DNA of 64,000 nucleotides from NCBI GenBank assembly GCA_025526995.1, contig JAHLKG010000010.1, forward strand, positions 620,001 through 684,000. Reading direction: 5' to 3'. The translations under genes and the position numbers were made by a program. Source of the stretch: Powellomyces hirtus. Lineage: Eukaryota; Chytridiomycota; Chytridiomycetes; Spizellomycetales; Powellomycetaceae. Position 1 is the first letter of the stretch. Each line of letters opens with the position of its first letter. Under the pieces are notes generated by a model. It had not been told where the DNA came from. It searched no databases and saw only the letters and a program-made list of their open reading frames with translations. Positions 46,828 through 57,190 of this stretch are shown here, piece after piece.

Positions 46828-47161
46828 TTATCGCTTGTCCGTATACCGACGGGATTTCAACCACTCGCGAAGAGTGTGATCCTCGTAGTAGGCTTGCAGG
46901 ACGTATTCTTTGCCGTTGAGATTGACGATGATGGCTGTGTGCCTGTCGTTGCCATGCTTCGACCCAATTCTGGCAACTAGGAACTCGTTCTCGTGTTTAC
47001 CCATAACTTCGATCTCCATTGCAAGTTTATCAAGCTTGCCAGAGCCGGCGCTGCTGTTCTTGTGGTTCCAGTCGGTATAGTCCGCGCTATGCCCTTTTGG
47101 TTGCTATGAGAAGATCCGTGCTATATCCTCCAAGCATGGTCGTATCGGTTGCTTCAGCCAT
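46828..47161 (-). pseudogene. Possible small gene with a frameshift
   Basis: On the minus strand an ATG at 47161 opens a 24-codon frame (MAEATDTTMLGGYSTDLLIA) ending at a TAG at 47087. An overlapping frame continues from 47103 as KGHSADYTDWNHK and then an acidic-basic peptide with MEIEVMGKHENEFLVARIGS and KEYVLQAYYEDHTLREWL to the stop at 46828. The second part has the balanced composition of a folded protein. A one-base shift between 47103 and 47087 would join them; no GT donor exists there. I do not recognise a family. It may be a frameshifted small gene, or a gene whose upstream exon I missed. Confidence 0.35.
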
Positions 47162-47514
47162 AGCTGGACGACGACAAACGTAATGAGGTGAATGTCGATT
47201 GATACGCGCGCATCAAATCAACATCCAGCCGCCGTTCTCACTTGATACTTGCTGACATAAGATGGCGGGCTAAAGTTCACGCGCACGCGTGTTTTTGAGC
47301 TTGCACACTCTTTGCAATTGCTGCTGCTACTGGACAAACAAAACCTGGGGGTACAAAAAGGGACCTTGCACTTGACCCGCATTCCCTGCCAGAAACTCCT
47401 ACTCTGGAAAATCCTATTTGTCTTTTGGAAATAAACCCGGCACCCTTGTCACAACCAACCATCAGCAATCTACTCAACTGCTCAAAAACGCTCTTGGACA
47501 AAACACATATCACT

Positions 47515-48611
47515 ATGCAACACCACCAATCTCCTGCGCTAGCCGCCGAGCCCGTCATGCTGCGACAAGAGGCCCGTCTCCCCACTCCTTCCTCCTATCC
47601 CACCGCACCACAGCACACCCAGGAGTACCCAGTACCCTACTCCTACCAGCACCAACAACATCAACAGCCACACGAATCCTCCTCCTCCTCCTCCAACCTC
47701 TACCACCACCACCACCACCCGTACGACGCCAAAAAGGAAGCCCAGCAATACCACGGCGTCCCCATGCAAGTCAACGTCGCAATCGACCAAAACCTCTACT
47801 CGGCACCCGCCGCCGACGCATGGACGCCCCCGCCACACAACACCACCACCACACAACGCTGTGCCGCCCCGCCCCCGCCCGTTAACGGCTGGACCCACCA
47901 AAACAGCTCCCACAACACGTCTACCGCCTCCCTAGCTTTCCACCCGCCATCCCGCAGACATTCCCGCGTAACCGCTTGGCAAGGGCCCCCCGCTCCATCC
48001 CCGATGAACAACAACCCGGCGCTCAACCGCGTGCCCCAGATATATACCCATCATCATCAACAGAGTGCACCCGACTTGTATGCCCAGGTGGCCCCGCCGA
48101 GGTCGGACTCGATGGGGAGCGTGTATACACCCGCCGGTGGGAGCAGCGCGCATGTCTCGGCGAGACCCTCCCCGGATCCGTCGCAGCAGTATCGCTATTA
48201 CCTCGGGAATGATGATGGGATGGACCGGGCGGTAGGACGTCAATCTACCCTTTTTGTTCACGAATGCATGTGATGCTCATACATTTTTAACTTGTATAGA
48301 CTGGCCCCCAGACCTTTGCAACCTCCCTCCTCTCCACAATCGACCACTACGGCAACAAGATTGCCGACGCACTCGGGCTTGGCGGCCCGGCTCCCACCAA
48401 CGGTGCTTCCGCTGGGGTATGTGGGGCGGACTCTTCAACTCACGCCACAGCATCATCACCAATTACTAACAATCAATGACCATGCATCTTTTTTCGTCCT
48501 TTCTGATAGTACGCGCAGAATAACATGCACCACCAACAACAACGCGGACCCGCCCCGCCCCTGTCCCGCGCTGTCGTGTACGGGCCATATGATCCTACTG
48601 CGCTTGTTTGA
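47515..48611 (+). CDS. Low-complexity His/Gln/Pro/Ser-rich protein, unknown
   Basis: Exons 47515-48231, 48300-48416 and 48510-48611 give 311 residues. The start is the first ATG in the frame. The protein is rich in His, Gln, Pro, Ser and Tyr, with a Ser run, a His run near residues 62-68 and many Tyr. A single more ordered segment crosses the first intron (QTFATSLLSTIDHYGNKIAD, then ALGLGG). No domain was recognised. Such composition fits a disordered regulatory or RNA-binding-associated protein, but this is inference. All introns are phase 0 with GT-AG ends. Confidence 0.65.
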
Positions 48612-48986
48612 GCAGAGAGAAAGGCGGATGGGCAGTGTAAGGCTTTCTGGGATGGTTGAAAACAATGTTGTTCTTTTGATAATGACAATAAATGAAAATG
48701 AATGAACAACCCAGTGTACTTCTGAAGATTATCATGATCTACAGTCGGTGGACAAAAGTGTAGACCCCCCTGAGATTTATTTTGCATGCGAGTCAGAGAC
48801 GCGACTGCCGATAATCACCGCCCAAGGGGGCTCCACATTTTTGTCCATCGACTGTACTTCATCATCTGTAAATGAATACTTGTAGAGAAACGCTGCACAG
48901 ACGCGCGTGGGAACAAAAAAGTTTCCTACTCTCTCCCCAGTTCTACTTGCGCATTCCAGCTATTGAAAACAAACAGCACCTACAAC
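48612..48986. other. Intergenic region containing a MITE
   Basis: Between the low-complexity gene and the SHOC1-like gene. The only feature seen is the inverted-repeat element at 48742-48854. Confidence 0.5.
48742..48854. mobile_element. Tc1/mariner-type MITE
   Basis: A 113-bp element with terminal inverted repeats of about 30 bp. The left end starts CAGTCGGTGGACAAAAGTGT and the right end, read on the minus strand, starts CAGTCGATGGACAAAAATGT; both then run into a C tract. TA dinucleotides flank both ends (48740-48741 and 48855-48856), the target duplication of Tc1/mariner elements. The inside is too short to code and holds no transposase. The CAGT(C/G) ends are typical of fungal Tc1-like families. 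The short size and the matching ends support a non-autonomous copy moved by a transposase elsewhere. Confidence 0.85.
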
Positions 48987-51900
48987 ATGGAACTCGTCAT
49001 TGACACAGCCCTAGACGACCTGGACCTAACCTGGCGCACCGACATCTCTGCCGAAATCCACACTTTGCTTCCCTTTCACCCAGGCACGTCGCTCAGCAGC
49101 ATGCCCGGCAATTCACTCCTCCTAACACACCCCAACCAACCATAGACGGTCTCCAAGTGAAAATCCCTCAACTATACGTCGAGCTGCCCGACGACACCCT
49201 CCTGGGCTCAGGGGAAGTGGAAGTGGAAGATGTTTTGGATGAGATTCTTGATATGGAATGGCATGTCGACGAACGCATGTACGAGGTGGCTGAGGACGGA
49301 ACGGTGACACTCGGGAAGGAGATGAGGGTGTTGGAGGAAATTGCGTGTGTGGTTAGGGAGGAAGCGGTGGATGTGCCTGTCTTGCGTAAGTTCACACTAA
49401 CAGACAAGTACTGCATACTACTGACTTTGGACATAGGACGCATGGAGCTGCCGCTAATTGAGGAATTGGTCTTGCCTGCCAGCGCGACCGGCACGTCGTA
49501 CAAGGAAAGATTCAAGCCGATGCCGACCATCCAGAAGCTGGCGGCTCGGAGTCCGCGATTGACTATTGCGGAAGGGCCCGCGATTGGGTGGAAGAGTGTT
49601 GTAGAGCATGACCCTTTTATAGTCCGGAGTGAGGTTTTGAGTGTTTTGATCGGTGTTGTTGGGGATCTGGAAGATGATGATGGGTGGCGTTGGGTGAAGG
49701 ACGCGATGGTGGAGATGGGGAAGAAACGGGTAAGCAATGAAGTTTGCTACTTCATTGAGTTCGAAGTACCTGATTCGAGAGGTTGTGACCGTTTTGTATG
49801 AAGGCCCGATGGACAGAAGCTGTCGAGACCCCCATTTTCGCAAGCAGGAACGACCCCGACACCATCCCCCGCCCTTGCTTTTCGTCAAAACATCTCAACA
49901 CTCCACCACCCCAGCACTCACTCACGGGCGACGGCCCGTTCAATGCCCTCGTCACTGGCATCAGACAAGTTGATCCTTTGATGCGTATCGACGATGATGA
50001 CGAGGGTGCAGCGGAACACGTTGTGCCTTCTGAGATGATGGAGTTTCTAGCGACACCGTTTTGGCCCCCCGATGAATTGCGCAATGTCTCTGCTATATTG
50101 GAAGAATGTGATGACGCGACAGTGCAGACCACCCTGGAACCCGGAATCAATACCAATCGCAAACGCGTCTTGGAAGAACTTGAACCACCCATTTTTTCCT
50201 CTGTCGACGACATGATGGTTGGAGCAAAACGACAGAAGCATGAGCATTTGTCGGTCTTGGATGCCGTCCATTTGGCAGCACCCCACATTCCCGCGGATGT
50301 GGCTCATCAGGACATGTCGGAAAATGCACTAGACAAAGAAGCGGACCTGGAACTCGAGCGGTTCTTTGACTTTCATGCTGCGGCCCTTCATAACCCGTTG
50401 GCAGGCATACTGGACGCGAATTGGGATATGGCTTCTTCCAGGACTTTGCCAGGTAAGATTTACCCAAGTTTTTTGCCACCTCGCCCGACATTGCCTGTCA
50501 TGACTTGACGGTCTCAAATATCCCTGCATACGAACAAAACCAGTTCCTATTCTCCCGTACCCGCGTCCCTTCCACCGCACCCCCGACCCCTGGCCATCCT
50601 TCCCCGCCCTCCTTACGACCACACTGGACGTCCGCAGCTTCAACCCCGTCGTGTCAACGGAAATGAGCCTCGGCTTGTTTTGGAATCCCGTTGCGGCCCT
50701 CTTGCGCACTGGGTTGGCAAACAATGCTGCGACGGCTGATAGTGGTCGCTCGGTCGTCCGCGAAATCCTGGGCAAGCCGTTTTGGGGTGTGGACATGCAG
50801 AGTAAGGTTATTGAGGTTGAGGGCGATCACAAGTTTAGAGTTGAAGGTGAGGCCGTTGTTACGAGATGGGGAACGGTGAGAATGGGAGCCTTTGCTAACT
50901 GGGGTAGTGGTGAAGATTATGTTGGGTCCAAAAAATGTGAAATTGGCTATGATGATGAGGCCCCCATCACGCCTATACGAACTCTCATCCCGAAACGTCC
51001 CACCCGCTCCCGCAAACCTGCGTTGGAGAACATTCCACATTGTCAGAATCGTGCCGCAAGTCCCGCCCCATTGACAAAAGTCCAAAACCCCAATGAAGAC
51101 GTGATCGCGATTGACGTGGAAGACGAAACTGCAAGCGACGGCAATGATCACGAGTTGCAGGGTAGGACCGAGCACGTGGCTGCAACGCCAGCTCAGATGG
51201 ACGATGATGAGGCGTTCGGCTACGACACGCAAACGGCATTGGAGATGTTGGCGCTGGAGGAAGATCCATTTGTGGTTGAGGACGGGGACTATGAACCGCG
51301 TGTCATTGATGTGGACGAATTGGAGTTTGGATCGGACAAAGTGGATGCAGCTCAGGAGGGTATTGTTGAGGACGCCGGTGCTGAGGCGCAGGTGGATATG
51401 GATGGACCCGAGTATGGACTTGGGGTGGTGAATAAGCCGTTTTCGGTCCGGGCGTCGTTGGATCAGTTTTTGCGCTTGCGGGGAAAAGAGAACAGTAAGC
51501 GCAGCAAATGAATTCGATTCTATGCACGGTGGGATGGACGTTGGTTTCCATTCATGTTCTACTCGTCCCACAGTGCTGGACCCTGTCGACCCTGTGGCTC
51601 CCCCGCGACCCCCACGAGTACTGATGGAACGAGACGAAGCCCCCAATTCGCCACAACCGGCAACCCCGACCCCTTTGACCACTGCATATCAGCAGCATCA
51701 GCCTCGGGCGTTTGAATTGCCCCCGTTTGACCGCGCCGCCGCGTCGCGGCACACGTACATTGCGAGCCAGCGCGTCTTGAACCGCCGCGACCTGGTGCGT
51801 GCTCTGGAACATGACTTTAACGTGGATTTGATTGAACGGGATTTGGATCATCGGCCGGTGAGTGGGGTTAGTTGAGCAGTGGTGTGGGGGTTCGGTGGAA

Positions 51901-52855
51901 AAAGTACTGATTGTGGTTTTTGTTCTTTTTTTTTAGCCGGGTGATGATGGTAGGGCTTGGGGGATGAGGATCCGGTTGATGCGGATTTGATTCTTGATGA
52001 GCGGACTGCTGTCATGTAGGTGTTCAGCGTCAATGACGAGAACGAAAACGCATAGGATGTATGCGCTTACTTATCGAGTGTTTTTTTTGTGTGTGTTTGC
52101 CCAACAGTTTTTACCCGCTCTCCCATCTCCCTCTCCTCGTAGCGTCCCTTCCTACAACAACACCATCACTCTCAGGCACGCGCCCGCACCTCCTCGCCCT
52201 CCTCGAAGCGCTGCGCAAGCAACCGCTCATTGCACTGCTCGTCCGGTGTATCCTCAAATACGCGACGATTCGGTTGGTGTTGGAAACGCCCGCGGGGACG
52301 AGCATGATGGCCTACCCGTTTACCCCGCCGGTGGTGAAGGCGCTGACGTTCTTGTCGGCGTTTGCGGCGGCATGCCGGCCCTGGGCGGATGTGGGGTGGG
52401 GGGTAGCGAGGAGTGTGTGGGAGGCGGCGTGGATGGCGAGGTAGGTTTTTAGTGAGAATGTGGAAAGGGGTGGGTGTCTTGTTTTGTTGTTGACATGGAT
52501 TTTTTGCTCCTTGCTATCACTTCTCTCCCTCAGAACCCTTTGCGACCAAATCGGCGACTCGTACGACACACCCCTACCCACGCACCCCCGCGCACCGCAA
52601 CCATGGTCCTCGCGCGCAGCGTACGAAACCCGCACGTGGCTGCACCCGCTCGAATCGACGCAAGAACGGTTCCTGCGGTCCCTGCCCCCGCTCAACTCAT
52701 ACTCTGCGCAGCTCGTCCTGACCATCACCCCGGATCTGCGCACCCTGTGTGAGATGAACCAGGAGGAGATGGCGCGCCACGCGGGAACCTGGATTGGAGG
52801 GTGGAGGTTGCGCGTTCTGCAGACGGTGTTGCATGCGAGGTTGGGGCCGAGGTGA
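48987..52855 (+). CDS. SHOC1/Zip2-like XPF-related meiotic crossover protein
   Basis: Nine exons: 48987-49083, 49146-49385, 49437-49729, 49804-50452, 50544-51494, 51574-51857, 51954-52015, 52108-52440, 52534-52855, giving 1076 residues. The first intron (49084-49145) is GC-AG. SHOC1 (MZIP2; yeast Zip2) is an XPF relative that, with SPO16, promotes class I meiotic crossovers. Seen: SVRASLDQFLRLRGKEN (about 727-743), YIASQRVLNRRDLVRALEHD followed by FNVDLIERDL, DADLILDERTAVIFYPLSHL, and a helix-hairpin-helix ERFLRSLPPLNSYSAQLVLT (about 1014-1034). The stretch aligned to XPF's GDY and ERK motifs reads ADLIL and VIFYP, so nuclease residues are absent. The N-terminal 700 residues are conserved only in layout. 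Assignment is from memory of SHOC1 motifs. Confidence 0.65.
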
Positions 52856-53257
52856 AAAAACTGTGGAAACTGCGCACCTATTATGCCGGGATCGGCGACC
52901 GGCAACCCTATTAGACATTGTGCAAAATCTGTGACGACACACATACACACACATACACACACATCCTATGAGTTTGTGACGACCGACCCACACACTTTAG
53001 AGAAATACATTCTTGTTTGACAAAGGGGGGGTTTTGGGTTATTTTTTAGTTTACTTTTTTTTTGGAAAGTGGATATACATAAAAAAAAATGTTTCTTGTT
53101 TTCTTATTTTTTGTTTTTTGTTGTTATTTTCTGCTTTCACAGTTTCTTTCCGCACGGAAAAAAGGAAAAAAATTCCCATCTTTTAAAAAAAAAGTCCCCG
53201 CAAATCACACACGCCGCCGACTCGTTTTGTCGCCATTTCATTTCTCTCTGTGTCTCT
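52856..53257. other. Convergent 3' region between SHOC1-like gene and PAN3
   Basis: 402 bp rich in T tracts and A tracts. A CA/ACACAT-rich stretch lies at 52937-52965. No gene was recognised. Confidence 0.45.
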
Positions 53258-53437
53258 CTACGTCGCACCGCCTTGCTTACACAGCTCCAAGAATGTATTC
53301 TCGACACAGCTCCTGAGTTCCTTGTACGAGACGATGAGGCACGAGTTGTCGTCGCGGGAGGTGAGCATGAGTTTTTCGTCGACGCCGGCGTCCAGCTGAG
53401 GTAATGAAAAGAGAAAAAACGTAAAAAAAAGGGGGTG

Positions 53438-53502
<65 letters not shown>

Positions 53503-56500
53503 TTGTTTAGGCATTGCACGATATGCGCCATATCGACCAGCGGGCGGTTCTGGTCATCGACTTGGTGGAAGATGTAGTCGCGGAAGAGTTTGAGGAGGTA
53601 GCGGTCGCCTGTTTCGGACCAGGTGCGGTCGAGGTCGAACCTTTTGGGAAAAAAAAAAAACCATTAGTTTTGTGTTTTGTTAAAAAGGGGGGATTGTATT
53701 AGGTCATGGTCTTTGTTATTTTGTTTTTGTTTTTTCCACTCACTCTGGCCGTTCGTTGATGGTTCCCAATTTCGCCAACAACCTCACGATGCGTCCATTT
53801 TCCAGTTCACGCTGGAGGTGGCCTTCCAGCTGATCATTATAATGGTGGGCCGAGTTAATTTCGTGCAGGATGCGGGGTCCAATCATGGTGACGACATCAT
53901 CGATTGTTTTATAGCTGCTCGGTTTGGAGAGGAGGTAGAGGATGACGTTTTTCAAATCAATCGAGTTGTGCCGGATAATGTGGTCGATGGATTTGGGCAG
54001 GTTGTGCACGGCCGAGAGCGACCCGCAGGCGAGCGCGACAATGAGTTGCCCGAAATGGAGGAGGTCTTCTTGTTGGTGGTGCGCGGTGGTGGAGGACGAC
54101 GTTGGGGTGGGGGTTTTGCTCGGGTTGTGGGTGTTGTTGGGGGAGGGTTGGTGGGTGTAGGAGAGCATGTCAAAGATGCCGCAGCAGTTGAGGCGGATTC
54201 TAACGAAACAAAAGGGGGGGGGGGGGGGGTAGGGCAAACGAAAAGTGGGGGTTGCGATGAATAATTACTGACGTTTTAATTTTTTTTTTCTGATTCCCGC
54301 ACCTATTCTTCCCCGTAACCAGGATTTTGCTGGGCTCAATACAACACGCCGCCAGCGCCGCCGCATGGATAGTCTTGAGCGCCGACGCGAGTTGGGTGAT
54401 GAAGCTCCACAGGTTTTTCTCGGGGACGCCTTTGCCCATCGCACCACTGTTTGCCGAGGCGGAAAAGTATTTCGTGGAGAGGGTGGTGGAGAGTGGGTGG
54501 TAGTCGTAGACAAAGACGAGCGCTGTGGGGGGGGGGGGGGGGGGAAGTAGTGGGGAGTCAGGGTGGAACGGGGAAGAAAGGGAGGAGTGGGGAGAATGAC
54601 GGGTTGTGCCACGTACAATTATCACCAAACGCCTTGGTGGTAAAAGCCTCACGGACCGAGACAATATTCGAGTGGCGTATGCGGCGCCATCCCTCGATGC
54701 TCGACATGGCGGATTCGTTCGTGAGGCGAAACCCTAGACACACGAAATACACGCTGGTCAGCACCGAACGTTCCAGTACGAGAAGCTGCTATTATCTCTT
54801 GTCTCACCTTCCACGCGTCTTAACACATAGGGTTTACCGTCGACGCTCGAAAAGGCCTTGTAGACCCAAGTCGGGTATCCAAACACTTTGACGCTGCGTT
54901 CGCGGTGCACGTCCAGCGGGTAGAACGAGTGGTAGTGGTGGATTTCTTGCGGGAGGCGATGGTATTCCGGTGCTGCGGAGTGCGAGAACGGAATTGATGA
55001 TGAGGAGAGAGAGGGTTGCTGGTGTGCGTGGTTTTTTTTTCTTCTTTGATCACGCCTTTACCGGAAGGATCAAGGACTTGCTGGACAGCCTCCGATTTCC
55101 GCTGGAGGTCTTCGCGGAGATGGTCAGGGAGGAAGAAGGAGTGGATGGTTTTTTGGTGCGGGTGCAGGTTGGAGATGTGAGGGAGTGGGGTGGTGTATAG
55201 GTGATATTGAAGCTGAGGAAGACAGATAAAAGACCCAAGCCCACGAACATGAGAAACCCGCGTTGTCACGCAATACTCCACGTTTGAGCCGTACCGGTTG
55301 TTGCGGGGCAACCATTGCAACTTGCTGCTGCGCGTAGTACGGGTCCAATGCTGCACTATGCTGTTGATGATTGTAAACTCCTCGCTTAATCATATGCACC
55401 GCAGAGTGTCAGCGAGGGGCCATGTTTCGCCCGTCCCACCCATGTTTGAACATAACCCTTTGAACGCGTTTTATGTATGCACACCTGTGGATCCGCCACT
55501 TGCTGGAGTTGCTGTTGCGATGCGCCGAGGTTCATGTTGCGCATCGCGTGTCCCAATGCCATTTCTGGGGATGTTTGCTGTTGCTGCTGATGATGTTGCT
55601 GTGTTGTAACCGCGGCTCCGCCACCGGGGTCGCTGTAATACGCGTATGGATTTGAGTCGTAGGACTGGACAACTTGCGGCTGCGGGGGCAGCTGGCGCTG
55701 CTGGTGTTGCTGCTGGTGGGCACTGCAGATTGGAGTGTGAATCCCACATGATGTTGATGTTCGGAAGGGGAGAATGTGTGGTGTCAGGGCACGCGAGTGC
55801 GATCAACATGCGACACACCTTGTGTCGTAGTACGTTGTTGTGTTGAGCGGTGTACCTGCTGCGTTGGAGCCTGGATTGACGTTGGCGGGCGCTGCTGCTG
55901 CTGCGGCGGCGGCGGCGGCGGCTTGACTTTCTGATTGAGAGACAAGGGATTGACGATGAGCATCCGTCAAGTGTCCGGACTGTTTCTCAGGCCGTTCTCC
56001 GCTCTCGACATTTGACGCGTTCATGCTTGCATAGGTTTGCCATATTGGAATGAAAATGCACGCGTCACTCGAGCTCTTCCCTTCCCTCCCTTCTCTCTCC
56101 TTCTCTGTCACATCCCCTGTTCGACACGGAAAACGCACCAGCAACTTTCGCGGCAAACTGAAGAGCGGCGTCAGTCGCGGCCGAGGATGAGGTGGTCGGA
56201 GTGAACACGGGCGAGTCTACGCGCAGCTTCATTTTGCTATTGAGTGGTTGGTCAGAAATGACCGTGTGTCTCAAGGACCAAAGACATTCGAGAGTAATTC
56301 ACGTTGTGTGAAAACATACAGATCGGGACTGGAGCTGGTTGTCTGCGAGTTGACGGCAAACTTGCTCTGAAAAACCGGAACGCGTCAGAGCTGCAAAGCA
56401 GCCTGGGGTGCGTTTCAGCAATCAGCCAGTGTGGCAGGTCACATACACTGTCGTGATTGTACTCGCATCCCTTGTTCTCAAACTTGCAGTATCCATGTAT

Positions 56501-56717
56501 AACCTTGTTTTGTTTGTCCAAAGGTATTAAGATTGCAAGCGTGACGCAAACTTTCCAGGAGGTTGAAGAACTCACAACATTACGACACATGCGATTTTTC
56601 GCTGAAAGCAACAAGCAGATATAAGGGTGAGGGGGGTGCGGCTGTCACCTAGTGAAACGTCGAGGACATACAGTTGTTCCTGGGCGGGGTGCGCTGCGGG
56701 TGGTCGTTGGCAGACAT
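53258..56717 (-). CDS. PAN3: PAN2-PAN3 deadenylation complex subunit PAN3
   Basis: Fifteen exons: 56717-56672, 56601-56576, 56503-56447, 56366-56320, 56236-56139, 56080-55819, 55722-55485, 55360-55295, 55212-55062, 54972-54808, 54733-54617, 54522-54303, 54199-53744, 53640-53502, 53395-53258, giving 741 residues. PAN3 recruits the PAN2 nuclease to poly(A) tails. Seen: a CCCH zinc finger with C21, C30, C37 and H41 (CRNVVIHGYCKFENKGCEYN), a Gln-rich linker, then the pseudokinase domain (LPQEIHHYHSFYPLD; GFRLTNESAMSSIEGWRRIR; VFVYDYHPLSTTL) and the C-terminal coiled coil and knob (INERPEFDLDRTWSE; DYIFHQVDDQNRP). Exon 6's acceptor (56081) is uncertain. Introns carry homopolymers: 59 T on plus at 53441-53499, and G tracts at 54214-54229 and 54527-54544. 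Confidence 0.95.
53441..53499. repeat. 59-nt T homopolymer in a PAN3 intron
   Basis: An unbroken run of 59 T on the plus strand, read as A59 in the PAN3 transcript, fills most of the intron 53396-53501 just after its GT donor. Length in the assembly may be inexact, as such runs are hard to sequence. Confidence 0.85.
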
Positions 56718-57190
56718 TGGGTTTTCGCGAGAGAAAAAGCAAGAGTACAAACAAGACGACAAACAGACAGCACACGGAAAAAGCGACCTCACAGGGATTG
56801 AAGGTCAATACACAGTTAAAAAAAAAAAAAAGAAAGGAAAAGAGGAAGAAAAGGGTATGGTCTGCGGGCGTGAAGCACAGCAAAGGAAGGAAGCGTGATA
56901 AGTGTGAAATGAACTATAGTGTTGAACTATAGTGTGATATTGAAGTGAGCAAAGCCTATAACGAGGATATGCTACATCTGGGACAGTCGAATGCATTAAG
57001 TTTGGCAACAGATGGAGAGCACGTGTGTGGCTTTTGTTCCCAAGTGGCTGCTGACACATCGATTATTATCCCTCCTTGGTACAATTACAGTAGAACACAC
57101 GGGCTGCCCGACTTGTATCTGGTGGACGTCCCATTTCCGAGTCGTTCCGTTCGCCATCCCCTCCTCAACGGACAACAGAGTAGGAGCATC
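56718..57190. other. Divergent promoter region, PAN3 and ADE4
   Basis: 473 bp between divergent starts, containing an A tract (56819-56831). No coding exon was recognised. Confidence 0.5.

Noticed and set aside
48300..48500. Extra overlapping frames around the low-complexity gene's second exon
   Set aside because: Phase-0 introns on both sides give one continuous product; the other frames are shadows.
50654..51682. Long minus-strand open frame (342 codons)
   Set aside because: Antisense to the main SHOC1-like exon; its peptide has no domain and the plus strand reads clear family motifs with matching introns.
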